Positions 1 to 7,656 are shown, counted from the first letter of the stretch. The stretch is DNA of 64,000 bases from DATEOR01 sp035296905 (GCA_035296905.1 DATHAA010000100.1:1-64000), one strand, 5' to 3'. The notes: a model not told the origin generated them from the sequence alone. Numbers and translations are program-made.

Positions 1-13
1 GGCTCCGGGCCGC

Positions 14-556
14 CTAGAGGTCCGGGAGCCAGCCGTCCTTGTAGACCGTGTCGTCGACGGTGAGACCCTGGTAGGCCTCGTCTGGATCCGTCGTCTCCTT
101 CTCGACCGACCCTCCGTACTTCCGGGCCAGCTCCGACACCGGATAGACGACGCCCCGGCTCGCCCGTGACCCGACCGCGATGGCGACGCAGGGCTCGTCC
201 CCGCTCGCGATCAGCAGGTGGTCCGTGTCCGCCGGGCAGTGGAAATAGTCCCAGGTCTTCATGTGCCGTTCCTGGCCCTCGACGAGGAGGACGCACTCGC
301 CCGAGACGATGAGGAAGCCCTCCTGGTTAGGCTCGCGGTGGTACATGCAGGCCGGTTGGCCGGGCCAGAGAACTCCGATGTTGAATCCGAGCTGCGGAAA
401 ACGCGCAGCCTTGCTCTCACCGAGGCGCGTGAAGACGCCCATCGTCTCCGACTCGCCCCAGACGGCATCGCGAGCGTTGACGACGAACCAGCCTTCGCCG
501 GCGGCCTGCACACCATTCTCGGTGCACTCGAGTGGAGCTTCGGGTACGCCGGTCAC
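14..556 (-). CDS. cupin domain protein (tandem copy A)
   Basis: Predicted 180-residue single-domain cupin. The first conserved motif is visible as MYHREPNQEGFLIVSGE (metal-ligand type His and Glu) and the second as HCPADTDHLL. This fits a small beta-barrel metalloprotein, but the substrate cannot be told. The GTG start at 556 is chosen because it overlaps the stop of the upstream cupin gene as GTGA and because the homology with copy B begins there. An upstream extension in the same frame would lie wholly inside copy B. It is probably translationally coupled to copy B as a two-gene unit divergent from lipA. The cupin fold is well supported; the function is unknown. Confidence 0.85.
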   Translation of the reverse strand: MTGVPEAPLECTENGVQAAGEGWFVVNARDAVWGESETMGVFTRLGESKAARFPQLGFNIGVLWPGQPACMYHREPNQEGFLIVSGECVLLVEGQERHMKTWDYFHCPADTDHLLIASGDEPCVAIAVGSRASRGVVYPVSELARKYGGSVEKETTDPDEAYQGLTVDDTVYKDGWLPDL

Positions 557-1089
557 GGCAGCCAGCCCTGCTGGTAGCGGGTGAAGCGCCTGTCCGGGTA
601 GGGCGCATAGGCCTCTTTGGGATCCTTCGTGGCCGTCTCGACCCCGGCGCCGTGCCTGAGCGCCGCCTCGTTCACGGTGTAGCCGCCCCAATCGCCCTCG
701 GCATTCACCCTCGACCCGGTCGAGACGACGACGCACGGCCGGTCTCCGGCTCCGACAATGATGTGGTCGGTGCCGGCGGGGCAGTGGACGAAGTCCCAGG
801 CACGCAGCGGACGCTCCTCGCCTTCAACGATGAGGAGCGCCTCGCCGGAAACGACGAGGAAATCCTCCTGATCGGTCTCGTAGTGGTACATCGCCAACGG
901 CTGCCCGGGTTCCAGCACGCCCACGTTGAACCCAATTTCCCAGAACTCTCCGCTGCCCTCGAAGAACGTGAGCTTGCCGAGCGGGCCGTCGTCGCGCCAG
1001 CGCGCTTCCTTCGTGTTGACTACGAACCAGCCCTCACCGGCCGGGACGAGCCCTTCGCCGGTGTCCTCGAGCGGGGCTTCGGGCACCAT
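553..1089 (-). CDS. cupin domain protein (tandem copy B)
   Basis: Predicted 178-residue cupin, paralogous to the gene directly downstream. Both share the order VPEAPLE, GEGWFVVN, a MYH-x-E motif, a VSGE turn, an HCPA(G/D)TDH motif and a C-terminal KDPxEAY segment. The His/Glu ligands of both cupin motifs are present, so it is likely a soluble metal-binding protein of unknown substrate. Its ATG is 19 bp from the lipA start on the other strand. A TAGTCT hexamer lies 7 nt before the ATG, suggesting a leaderless mRNA. The stop overlaps the GTG of copy A. Confidence 0.87.
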   Translation of the reverse strand: MVPEAPLEDTGEGLVPAGEGWFVVNTKEARWRDDGPLGKLTFFEGSGEFWEIGFNVGVLEPGQPLAMYHYETDQEDFLVVSGEALLIVEGEERPLRAWDFVHCPAGTDHIIVGAGDRPCVVVSTGSRVNAEGDWGGYTVNEAALRHGAGVETATKDPKEAYAPYPDRRFTRYQQGWLP

Positions 1090-1095
1090 CGTCCA

Positions 1096-1102
1096 TAGAC
1101 TA
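1096..1102. promoter_or_regulatory. overlapping divergent -10 elements (lipA / cupin pair)
   Basis: The 7-bp core TAGACTA reads TAGACT on the plus strand, 7 nt before the lipA ATG. On the minus strand it reads TAGTCT, 7 nt before the ATG of cupin copy B. Both match the TANNNT -10 pattern at a leaderless spacing, so one core could drive both directions. No convincing -35 is seen on either side. The promoter role is inference. Confidence 0.5.
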
Positions 1103-1108
1103 AGAGAG

Positions 1109-2029
1109 ATGGAGCGTTCCCTGCCCGTCGCACAGAGGCCGCGCCGCCCCGAGTGGATGAAGGTGCGCGCACCGAGCGCAGACTCGCGCTACTTCGAGGT
1201 GCGAAACCTCATCCACGGGCAGAGCCTGCACACGATCTGCGAGGAGGCTCGCTGCCCGAACATCTCCGAGTGCTGGGGGCGCGGGACGGCAACGTTCCAG
1301 ATCCTCGGCGACACGTGCACCCGCGCGTGCCGCTACTGCTACGTCAACTCGGGGAAGCCGGAGCACCCGCCGGATCCGCTCGAGCCGCTGCGCCTCGCCC
1401 AGACCGCCGCGCAGATGGGGCTCAAGCACGTCGTTGTCACTTCGGTGGACCGTGACGACGTACCCGATCGGGGCGCCGGCCACTACGCGGCGACGATCCG
1501 CGCCCTCAAGAACAAGGTGCCGGAGGCCTCCGTCGAGGTGCTCACGCCCGACTTTCTCGGAGTCGAGGAGGAGGCATTGCGAACGGTGTTCGCAGCCCGA
1601 CCCGAGGTCTTCAACCACAACATCGAGACCGTCCGACGGCTCCACCGGCGCATGCGCGGGGCGAAGGCCTCCTACGACAAGGCTCTCTGGCTCCTCTCGC
1701 GCGCGAAGGAAATCGCCGACTACCCCGTGCTCACCAAGTCGGGGATCATCGTCGGCCTCGGCGAGACGAACGACGAGGTCGTCGAGACCATGCGCGACCT
1801 CCGCGAGCACGGCGTCGACGTCGTCACGATCGGCCAGTATCTACAACCGTCCTCGAAGCACACGCAGATCGACCGCTGGGTGCACCCGGACGAGTTTCGC
1901 TGGTTCCGCGAGCAGGGCGAAGAGCTCGGGTTCGGCTCGGTCTTCTCGGGCCCCCTCGTGCGCTCGTCCTACAGGGCGGACGAGCAGCGACACGCGGCCG
2001 AGACAGGCCGCGGCGCGGTCGCCTACTGA
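1109..2029 (+). CDS. lipA: lipoyl synthase
   Basis: Radical-SAM enzyme of 306 residues that inserts two sulfurs into octanoyl groups on lipoyl domains. The auxiliary cluster cysteines are C44, C49 and C55 (C-x4-C-x5-C) and the radical-SAM motif is C70-x3-C74-x2-C77. The C-terminal RSSYRADE segment carries the conserved Ser region. The ATG at 1109 fits the family N-terminus; an upstream in-frame extension would run into the divergent cupin gene. No lipB is next to it. The last 7 nt overlap, tail to tail, with a small gene on the other strand. Expression is probably from the shared divergent core at 1096-1102. Confidence 0.96.
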   Translation: MERSLPVAQRPRRPEWMKVRAPSADSRYFEVRNLIHGQSLHTICEEARCPNISECWGRGTATFQILGDTCTRACRYCYVNSGKPEHPPDPLEPLRLAQTAAQMGLKHVVVTSVDRDDVPDRGAGHYAATIRALKNKVPEASVEVLTPDFLGVEEEALRTVFAARPEVFNHNIETVRRLHRRMRGAKASYDKALWLLSRAKEIADYPVLTKSGIIVGLGETNDEVVETMRDLREHGVDVVTIGQYLQPSSKHTQIDRWVHPDEFRWFREQGEELGFGSVFSGPLVRSSYRADEQRHAAETGRGAVAY

Positions 2030-2370
2030 CCGAAGCGGACCTTGGTGCTCAACTTCCCGTTCTCGAAGCAGATCTGGTACGCGCCGCGCTCTCCGGCGAC
2101 GCCGTAATACCAGCACTCGAGGTCGACGCTTTCCACGGACGCGTCGGTCTTCGTCGCAGGCTCGCCGGCGAAGCTGCCTAGCCGTGCGGGGGTGAAGTAG
2201 GAATCGATCTGGTCGAACTCGGAGGGAGAAAGCTGCGACGAGCTCTGCGCAGCCGATGAGCGCTCATAGCGGAGTGTTTCGGGCAGACGGTCACGCACCC
2301 GCGGATACAGGAGAGCGAAGGTGGCGAGAGCCACGACCGCGAGCACGACCGGTCTCGTAACAGTCGTCAC
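2023..2370 (-). CDS. small membrane-anchored hypothetical protein
   Basis: Predicted 115-residue protein that I do not recognise. One N-terminal hydrophobic segment (about residues 7-22) suggests an uncleaved anchor or signal peptide. A polar extracytoplasmic part follows with two cysteines (ECWYYG and YQICFE) that could form a disulfide. The start is GTG. The gene lies between a strong minus-strand terminator (2414-2441) and the lipA 3' end, so it is probably monocistronic. No catalytic motif is visible. Confidence 0.68.
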   Translation of the reverse strand: MTTVTRPVVLAVVALATFALLYPRVRDRLPETLRYERSSAAQSSSQLSPSEFDQIDSYFTPARLGSFAGEPATKTDASVESVDLECWYYGVAGERGAYQICFENGKLSTKVRFGQ

Positions 2371-2413
2371 GCCCGCACGTTTTCGGGCGCCGGTACCAGA
2401 GTCCTGCCAAAAG

Positions 2414-2441
2414 GAGAAGGCCGCCCGGAGGCGGCCTTCTC
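2414..2441 (-). terminator. Rho-independent terminator
   Basis: A perfect 12-bp stem (2414-2425 with 2430-2441) closes a CGGA tetraloop. On the minus strand it is followed by CTTTT. It would terminate transcription arriving from the fumC side after the subtilase-tail remnant. There is no comparable T-run on the plus strand. Confidence 0.85.
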
Positions 2442-2466
2442 TCGTTAACCGGTTGCTTGCGCGCGT

Positions 2467-2969
2467 CTAGCGGTTGTTCACCTCCACGAGCGTGCGGCCG
2501 AGGAGCGTCGAACCCTCGTTGTGCGAGACCGCACCGAGGTGCCACTGGCCGTCCGTGGCTCCCGACCAGCTGAGCCCGATCGGTCCTTCTCCCCGATCGT
2601 CGCTGAGGTCGGTGCCGAGTCGACGGTGAGGTTTCCACCGGAAGCGTTGGAGACGCTCCAGCGGTAGAGCGTGCAGTTCGTGTCGCCACCCGGAGCCTGC
2701 CAGCCGTGCACGTACACCGTCCACGTGCCGTCAGCCGGATCCTGGATGGTGACCTCCTCGCCTGTGCCCCCGAGCGTGCTGCTCGCGACCTGCTCACCGG
2801 CGGGGTTGTAGACGTCGAGGTCGGCCTCGGCGTCGTCGACCGCATCCGGCGGGATGGCCACGCGGAAGACGCCCACGTTCGAGAGATTGAACGTGTGCGC
2901 GACCGCTCCGCCTGCGCCGGTGTCGCTGGGATCGAAGGTCTGGTCCGGATCCTGCTTCACGTTGGCGTC
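2467..2969 (-). pseudogene. C-terminal remnant of a secreted subtilase-like protein, frameshifted
   Basis: About 165 codons resembling the C-terminal pre-peptidase/fibronectin-like beta domains of actinobacterial S8 proteases (for example GTWTVYVHGW, SVSNASGGNLTVDSAP, GLSWSGATDG, LVEVNN). The reading frame changes once, within 2581-2597, after the ATIGE segment. There is no N-terminal catalytic domain, signal peptide or start: recognisable sequence begins directly after the fumC stop. It is therefore a 5'-truncated, frameshifted relic. The intact terminator downstream probably belonged to the original gene. The family assignment rests on the beta-domain style only. Confidence 0.7.
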
Positions 2970-2979
2970 GCGTGTCCTG

Positions 2980-4305
2980 CTACGTGTCGTGCGGCTTTGC
3001 CATTGCGCGGTAGTCGAGCGCTTTGTCCAGCACGTCCTCCTCGACACCCGCCTCCCTGGCCACCTCACGCAGAGAGCGCCCGGAGGCCGCCGCCTGCTTG
3101 ACGATCTCTCCAGCCTTGTCGTAGCCGATGTAAGGATTCAGTGCAGTCGCAGCGGAAAGGGTGAGCTCGGCGTAGCGCTCGCACGTCTCTCGGTTCGCCT
3201 CGATGCCTTCCACGCACTTCTCTGCGAAAAGCCGGGAGGCGCTCGTCAAAAGGCGGATCGACTGGAGCAGGTTCCGGGCGAGAAGGGGGACGAATACGTT
3301 CAGCTCGAAGTGCCCCTGCATCCCGCCGACGGTGATGGCGGCGTCGTTCCCGATCACCTGCGCCGAGACCTGCGTCACGACTTCGGGGATGACCGGGTTC
3401 ACCTTCCCCGGCATGATCGAGCTTCCCTTCTGGAGCTCCGGCAGCGCGATCTCCGCAAGGCCGGCCCGCGGGCCCGAGCCCATGAGCCGGGTGTCGTTCG
3501 CGATCTTGGTGAGGGAGACCGCCACGGTCTTGAGCGCGCCCGAGGCCTCGACGAGGGCGTCGCGAGCGGCCTGTGCCTCGAAGGGGTCGGCGGGGGCGGA
3601 GATGGCGAGGCCGGTCTGCTCGCCAAGGATGACGCGGACGCGCTCCGCGAACTCGGGATGCGTGTTCAGGCCGGTGCCGGTCGCGGTCCCGCCGAGCGGG
3701 ATCTGGCCAACGCGACCAAGGACCGCCTCGATCCGCGCGATCCCCTGGCGGACCTGGGCCCCGTAGCCGCCGAACTCCTGCCCAAGGGTGACGGGCACAG
3801 CGTCCATCAGGTGCGTCCGGCCCGATTTGACGACATCGTCGAAATCACGCGACTTGGTCTCGAGAGCCCCGGCGAGCTGATCGAGTGCCGGCAGGAGCCC
3901 GTTCACGAGCTCGTCGAGCGCGGCAAGGTGAACCGCCGACGGGAACACATCGTTCGAGGACTGGCCCATGTTCACGTCGTCGTTCGCGTGGACATCCTCG
4001 CCGGCGAGCGCGGCGATGACCTCGTTCGCGTTCATGTTCGAAGACGTGCCCGATCCGGTCTGGAAGACGTCAATTGGGAACTGGTCGTCGAATTCGCCGC
4101 TCGCGATGCGGTCGCCCGCGGCTGCGATCCTGTCGGCCTTCTCCCTCTCGAGGAGGCCGAGATCGGCGTTCACGTGAGCCGCGGCGGCCTTGATCCGGCC
4201 GAGCCAGCGTGCCACCGAGACCGGGATGGGCTCGCCGGAGACGGGGAAGTTCTCGACTGCCTTGCGGGTTTCCGTGCCCCAGAGCTCCTTCGGCGTGGTC
4301 GCCAC
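2980..4305 (-). CDS. fumC: class II fumarate hydratase
   Basis: Fumarase C (441 residues) interconverts fumarate and malate in the TCA cycle as a cytosolic homotetramer. The superfamily signature GSSIMPGKVNPV is intact, as are the TGSGTSSNMNANEV and SGRTHLMDAVP regions that build the composite active site. Length is typical for FumC, and no Fe-S cysteines as in class I are seen. The start is GTG at 4305. A TAGACT hexamer, whose TAG is the stop codon of the zinc-ribbon gene, sits 7 nt upstream and suggests a leaderless transcript. Confidence 0.96.
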   Translation of the reverse strand: MATTPKELWGTETRKAVENFPVSGEPIPVSVARWLGRIKAAAAHVNADLGLLEREKADRIAAAGDRIASGEFDDQFPIDVFQTGSGTSSNMNANEVIAALAGEDVHANDDVNMGQSSNDVFPSAVHLAALDELVNGLLPALDQLAGALETKSRDFDDVVKSGRTHLMDAVPVTLGQEFGGYGAQVRQGIARIEAVLGRVGQIPLGGTATGTGLNTHPEFAERVRVILGEQTGLAISAPADPFEAQAARDALVEASGALKTVAVSLTKIANDTRLMGSGPRAGLAEIALPELQKGSSIMPGKVNPVIPEVVTQVSAQVIGNDAAITVGGMQGHFELNVFVPLLARNLLQSIRLLTSASRLFAEKCVEGIEANRETCERYAELTLSAATALNPYIGYDKAGEIVKQAAASGRSLREVAREAGVEEDVLDKALDYRAMAKPHDT

Positions 4306-4312
4306 GCCTTGG

Positions 4313-4318
4313 AGTCTA
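4313..4318 (-). promoter_or_regulatory. candidate -10 element of fumC
   Basis: Minus-strand TAGACT ends 7 nt before the fumC GTG. The TAG at its 5' end is the stop codon of the upstream zinc-ribbon gene. The spacing predicts a transcript starting at or next to the GTG. This is inferred from the pattern repeated across the window. Confidence 0.45.
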
Positions 4319-4522
4319 GACGGCGCGCAGCCGGCGGAACCGCAGCTCCGGCGGCCGATCGCGGAGCGACTTGCGCACCGGATCGGAGAGGTCGGCGACG
4401 AGGGCCCAGCCCAGGTAGCCGCACTTGGCGCACTCGCCGGGATCGAGGCGCTGCGTGCGCTCGCGCTCGGCGGTTCGGAACGTGCCGCAACGGAGGCACT
4501 CGACAGCGTGCTTCTCGCTCAC
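4316..4522 (-). CDS. small zinc-ribbon protein
   Basis: Predicted 68-residue protein with two knuckles, CLRCG near residue 9 and CAKCG near residue 31. This is a four-cysteine zinc ribbon followed by a basic tail rich in Arg. No other domain is visible. It could bind nucleic acid or act as an adaptor, but function is not assignable. The start is GTG. It sits between the FNR-type oxidoreductase and fumC on the same strand, with a hairpin (4555-4574) upstream. Confidence 0.72.
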   Translation of the reverse strand: MSEKHAVECLRCGTFRTAERERTQRLDPGECAKCGYLGWALVADLSDPVRKSLRDRPPELRFRRLRAV

Positions 4523-4554
4523 ACGGTCTTCTTCGGCTGTCTGGGCCCAGTGGT

Positions 4555-4574
4555 TCTCCCCCCGATAGGGGAGA
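4555..4574. other. 7-bp hairpin between oxidoreductase and zinc-ribbon genes
   Basis: TCTCCCC (4555-4561) pairs with GGGGAGA (4568-4574) around a 6-nt loop, just after the stop of the oxidoreductase gene. There is no T-run on either strand. It could be a weak terminator or a processing/attenuation element. Confidence 0.4.
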
Positions 4575-4578
4575 TCCG

Positions 4579-5586
4579 TCAGTCGGTCGAGTACTTGGGC
4601 TGAACCTTTTCGCCGCGGATGCGGGCGATGGCGTTGTTGGCCGCGATCGCAGCCTCGCCGAAGCCGATCGTGATCAGCGTGATCTTGCCCTCGTAGCCGG
4701 CCACGTCACCCGCCGCGTACACCCCCGGGATGGACGAGTCCATGGTCATCGGATCGACAAGGATCTGGCGCTTCCCATGGAGATCGAGCCCCCAGTCGGC
4801 GATCGAGCCGAGGTGGGAGTGGAAGCCGAGGAGGAGGATGAGCGCTTCGCAGTCGAGCCGGGTGGTCTCGCCGGTCCCGGTGTCCTCGACCGTGACCGCC
4901 TGGATCGAGCCGTCGCCGTGGATCTCGCGCACCTCGGCGGGAGCGCAGATCCGGACGTTGCCCTCGCCCTCGAGCCGACGCGCCTCATTGACGGAGGTTT
5001 CGAGCGCCCGGAACCGCTCGCGCCGGTGGATGAGCGTGATCGGGAGGTCGGCGGTGTCCTGCAAGCCGAGCGTCCAGTCGAGCGCGGAGTCGCCGCCGCC
5101 GACGATGACGCAGTTCTTGCCCTTGAAGACGTCCTTGCGCGTGACGAAGTAGTGGAGCCCGCGGCCTTCCCAGTCGTCGATCCCCTCGAGCTCGAGCTTC
5201 CTCGGCTCGAAGGCGCCATGGCCGGCCGTGACGATCAGCGCGCGAGAGAGAAACCGTTTACCCGACTTGGTCGTCAGCGCGAGCAGCTCCTCGCCGTCCT
5301 GCGAAAGCCGCGCCAGGTCGGCGACCTCCTCGTCCAGGTGGACGTCGGCGCCGAACTGGAGCCCCTGCTCGACGCAGAGGTGGACGAGGTCCTGGCCCTT
5401 GATCTTCGGGTGCCCGGCCACGTCGTAGACATGCTTCTCCGGGTAGACGGCGGCCACCTGGCCACCGAGCTGGCCGAGGCTCTCGACGATGCGGACAGTG
5501 GCGTCGCGGTGGCCAGCGTAGTAGGCGGCAGCAAGGCCCACCGGGCCCGCGCCGATCACCGTGATGTCGCAGACGCCTTCGCTCAC
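4579..5586 (-). CDS. thioredoxin-reductase-like ferredoxin/flavodoxin-NADP+ reductase
   Basis: FAD- and NAD(P)-dependent oxidoreductase of 335 residues. The FAD-binding GAGPVG motif is at residues 12-17, the NAD(P)-binding VGGGDSA motif is in mid-protein, and the FAD ribityl-binding GVYAAGDV motif is near residue 295. The CxxC redox pair of true thioredoxin reductase is absent. This, with the sequence style, places it in the YumC-type ferredoxin/flavodoxin reductase family (FNR type 2). It would supply reduced ferredoxin or flavodoxin to Fe-S and radical-SAM enzymes such as the nearby LipA and ErpA system. The start is GTG, with TAGCAT 10 nt upstream. Confidence 0.9.
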   Translation of the reverse strand: MSEGVCDITVIGAGPVGLAAAYYAGHRDATVRIVESLGQLGGQVAAVYPEKHVYDVAGHPKIKGQDLVHLCVEQGLQFGADVHLDEEVADLARLSQDGEELLALTTKSGKRFLSRALIVTAGHGAFEPRKLELEGIDDWEGRGLHYFVTRKDVFKGKNCVIVGGGDSALDWTLGLQDTADLPITLIHRRERFRALETSVNEARRLEGEGNVRICAPAEVREIHGDGSIQAVTVEDTGTGETTRLDCEALILLLGFHSHLGSIADWGLDLHGKRQILVDPMTMDSSIPGVYAAGDVAGYEGKITLITIGFGEAAIAANNAIARIRGEKVQPKYSTD

Positions 5587-5619
5587 GTCTGGCTCGATGC
5601 TACCCGGGGCGAGGAAACG

Positions 5620-6018
5620 CTAGTGCGAGCAGCCGGAGCCGCAACCGCCGCCAGCATGCGCTTCCACGGCCTCGCCCTCGGCCGTGCCTTCCTTCGCTTG
5701 GAAGGACGAGCCGCACCCGCACGCCGCCTGGACGTTCGGGTTGTTGATAGCGAAGCCTGCGCCCATCAGCGCGTCCACGTAGTCGATCTCGGCACCGGTG
5801 AGATACGGGGCGCTGAAGGGGTCGATGACGACCGTGACGCCATTCATCTCGATCTCGTTGTCGCCGTCCTGGGGCCCGCGATCGAAGCCGAGCGCGTACT
5901 GGAAGCCCGAGCACCCGCCGCCCTGGATGGCGATCCGAAGAACGGAGACTTCGCCCTCGGGCTCCTCGGCCATGAGGGCGCGGATCTTGGTTGCAGCAGA
6001 TTCGGTAACGGTGACCAT
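5620..6018 (-). CDS. erpA: A-type iron-sulfur carrier (ErpA/HesB family)
   Basis: Predicted 132-residue A-type carrier that passes Fe-S clusters to apoproteins. The three conserved cysteines are present, one in GGGCSGFQY and two in the CGCGSSF motif. The protein continues after CGCGSSF with an unusual tail that ends in a Gly/Cys-rich GGGCGSGCSH and adds two more cysteines, possibly extra metal ligands. The ATG at 6018 fits the family N-terminus and has TACACT 7 nt upstream. It is divergent from nuoA, whose complex needs many Fe-S clusters, so the placement is functionally sensible. Confidence 0.93.
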   Translation of the reverse strand: MVTVTESAATKIRALMAEEPEGEVSVLRIAIQGGGCSGFQYALGFDRGPQDGDNEIEMNGVTVVIDPFSAPYLTGAEIDYVDALMGAGFAINNPNVQAACGCGSSFQAKEGTAEGEAVEAHAGGGCGSGCSH

Positions 6019-6025
6019 CCGTCTC

Positions 6026-6051
6026 AGTGTACCAACGCCATATCCGGTCAA
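6026..6051 (-). promoter_or_regulatory. candidate erpA promoter
   Basis: On the minus strand TACACT (6026-6031) lies 7 nt before the erpA ATG. TTGACC (6046-6051) lies upstream with a short 14-bp spacer. The -10 fits the leaderless pattern. The -35 spacing is poor, so only the -10 is weighted. Confidence 0.4.
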
Positions 6052-6139
6052 ACACCCCCCGACCTTGTGACACGGAAGCCACCAAAAACGCTGGAAAGAA
6101 CGCGCAGTTCGTGACAAGTCTCACGCACCCGAGGACGGT

Positions 6140-6145
6140 TAGTAT
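6140..6145 (+). promoter_or_regulatory. candidate -10 of the nuo operon
   Basis: TAGTAT lies 7 nt before the nuoA GTG at 6153 and no Shine-Dalgarno is seen. The operon mRNA may start at or within a base of the GTG. GTGACA at 6111-6116 is too far away for a standard -35. Confidence 0.45.
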
Positions 6146-6152
6146 TGCGGGC

Positions 6153-6530
6153 GTGCCGCTGGCCGTCCTGGACGATTGGTTTCCGTTCCTCGTCTACGGC
6201 TTCTTCGCCCTGGCGATCCCGGCCTCGCTGATCGCGGCGTCGTTCATCCTCGCGACGCGCCCGAAGACGAAGGCCCGGCAACAAACGATCCCCTTCGAGT
6301 CGGGCGTCTCGGTGGGCCCGCCGAAGCAGCAGCGCTTCACCATCAGCTTCTACCTGACGGCGATGCTCTTCATCGTCTTCGACATCGAGATCGTCTTCCT
6401 CTACCCGGTCGCGCTCTGGCTGGACGCGCTCGGGAGCTTCGCGCTCGCCGAGTTCGGCTTCTTCATCGCGATCCTCGCGGTCGCCTACGTCTACGTCTGG
6501 AAGAAGGGGGCGCTGGATTGGCGGACGTAG
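6153..6530 (+). CDS. nuoA: NADH-quinone oxidoreductase subunit A
   Basis: Membrane subunit of complex I, 125 residues with three predicted helices. The conserved loop with PFESGV is present, followed by the helix containing FDIEIVFLYP, whose acidic residues are a NuoA hallmark. The GTG at 6153 gives the family N-terminus (VPLAVLDDWFPFL); an earlier in-frame start adds about 42 non-conserved residues. First gene of the 14-gene nuo operon. nuoB begins inside its last codons. Confidence 0.95.
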   Translation: MPLAVLDDWFPFLVYGFFALAIPASLIAASFILATRPKTKARQQTIPFESGVSVGPPKQQRFTISFYLTAMLFIVFDIEIVFLYPVALWLDALGSFALAEFGFFIAILAVAYVYVWKKGALDWRT

Positions 6531-7105
6531 GACGGAAAAAGCGCCTCGCCGACTACGGCCTCCATTCGGAACGCACCCTCATGCGCAAAAAGGGCCCGGG
6601 CGTCTTCGAGCACGAGCTCGGCGATCTCGAGTCCAAGCTCGGGCTCACCACGGTAGAGAAGGCGGTCGCCTGGGCGCAGGGGCACTCGATCTGGCCGGAC
6701 ACGTTCGGCCTCGCCTGCTGCGCAATGGAGATGATCGCGATCGTCGGCTCGCGCTACGACGTCGCCCGCTTCGGCGCCGAGGTGTTCCGCTCCTCGCCGC
6801 GCCAGGCCGACCTGATGATCGTCTCGGGCCGCGTCTCCCACAAGATGGCCGCGCCGCTCCGACAGATCTACGATCAGATGCTTGAGCCGAAGTGGGTGAT
6901 CGCCATGGGCGCCTGCGCCAGCTCCGGCGGCATGTTCTCGAACTACGCGGTCCTTCAGGGCGTGGACAAGGTCGTGCCCGTCGACGTGCACGTGCCCGGC
7001 TGCCCACCGCGGCCCGAGGCGCTCCTCGAGGGCATCGTCCGGCTGCAGGAGAAGATCCTCGCCGGCGTCCCGCCCGCATACGAGATCCGCGGAGTAGCGC
7101 AGTGA
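6518..7105 (+). CDS. nuoB: NADH-quinone oxidoreductase subunit B
   Basis: Peripheral-arm subunit carrying cluster N2, next to the quinone site. The ligands are visible: the tandem Cys pair in GLACCAMEM, the Cys in MGACASSGG and the Cys in VPGCPPRPE. I place the start at the TTG at 6518, because AAGAAGGGGG sits 7 nt before it and the 13-nt overlap with nuoA fits the operon. This gives 195 residues. An ATG at 6581 would give a 174-residue protein that still keeps all ligands, so the exact start is less sure than the identity. Confidence 0.93.
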   Translation: MADVGRKKRLADYGLHSERTLMRKKGPGVFEHELGDLESKLGLTTVEKAVAWAQGHSIWPDTFGLACCAMEMIAIVGSRYDVARFGAEVFRSSPRQADLMIVSGRVSHKMAAPLRQIYDQMLEPKWVIAMGACASSGGMFSNYAVLQGVDKVVPVDVHVPGCPPRPEALLEGIVRLQEKILAGVPPAYEIRGVAQ

Positions 7106-7656
7106 ACTTCGCCGACCTCCCCGGGTTCGCGTCGACAACCGAAGAGCGCGGTGAGACGACCGTGGTCGTGGAGACGGCGCGGCTGCGCGACGCGGCAGAG
7201 TTTTTGCGAGACCAGCGCGGCTTCAACTTTCTCTCCGACATCGCCGCGGCCGACTACCTCGGCTGGAACGAGCGCACGGTGGCCGGCTACTGGGGCCATC
7301 GCGGCGGGCGCGACATCAACCGGCCCGGCTCCTGGGGGCTTGCGAAGAAGCCCGAGCCGAAGGCGAAGCGCTTCTCGGTCTCGTACCACCTCATCGCCGT
7401 CGTCTCGGGCGCCCGCGGTGCGCCACGCGTCCGCCTCCAGATCTGGTGCGACGACGGAGAGCCCGTTCCCAGCGTCGTCTCGGTCTGGCCGACCGCCGAC
7501 TGGCACGAGCGCGAGGCGTACGACCTCATGGGGATCGAGTTCGACGGCCACCCGAACCTCACGCGGATCCTCATGGACGACGACTGGGAGGGCCACCCCC
7601 TCCGCAAGGACTACCCGATCGGCGGCGAGCCGGTCCGGTTCTCGGGAGCCGAGTAA
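7102..7656 (+). CDS. nuoC: NADH-quinone oxidoreductase subunit C
   Basis: The 30-kDa type subunit of the complex I connecting arm, 184 residues. The family signature lies at the C-terminus: HEREAYDLMGIEFDGHP followed by the HPLRKDYP motif. The GTG at 7102 overlaps the nuoB stop as GTGA. It is separate from nuoD, unlike the fused NuoCD of enterobacteria. nuoD follows with no gap. Confidence 0.95.
   Translation: MNFADLPGFASTTEERGETTVVVETARLRDAAEFLRDQRGFNFLSDIAAADYLGWNERTVAGYWGHRGGRDINRPGSWGLAKKPEPKAKRFSVSYHLIAVVSGARGAPRVRLQIWCDDGEPVPSVVSVWPTADWHEREAYDLMGIEFDGHPNLTRILMDDDWEGHPLRKDYPIGGEPVRFSGAE

Noticed and set aside
2854..6114. A 1086-codon open frame on the plus strand across fumC, the zinc-ribbon gene, the oxidoreductase and erpA
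   Set aside because: It runs antisense to four well-recognised genes. Its predicted protein is low-complexity (Arg/Asp/Val/Leu rich), as expected for the complement of high-GC coding DNA.
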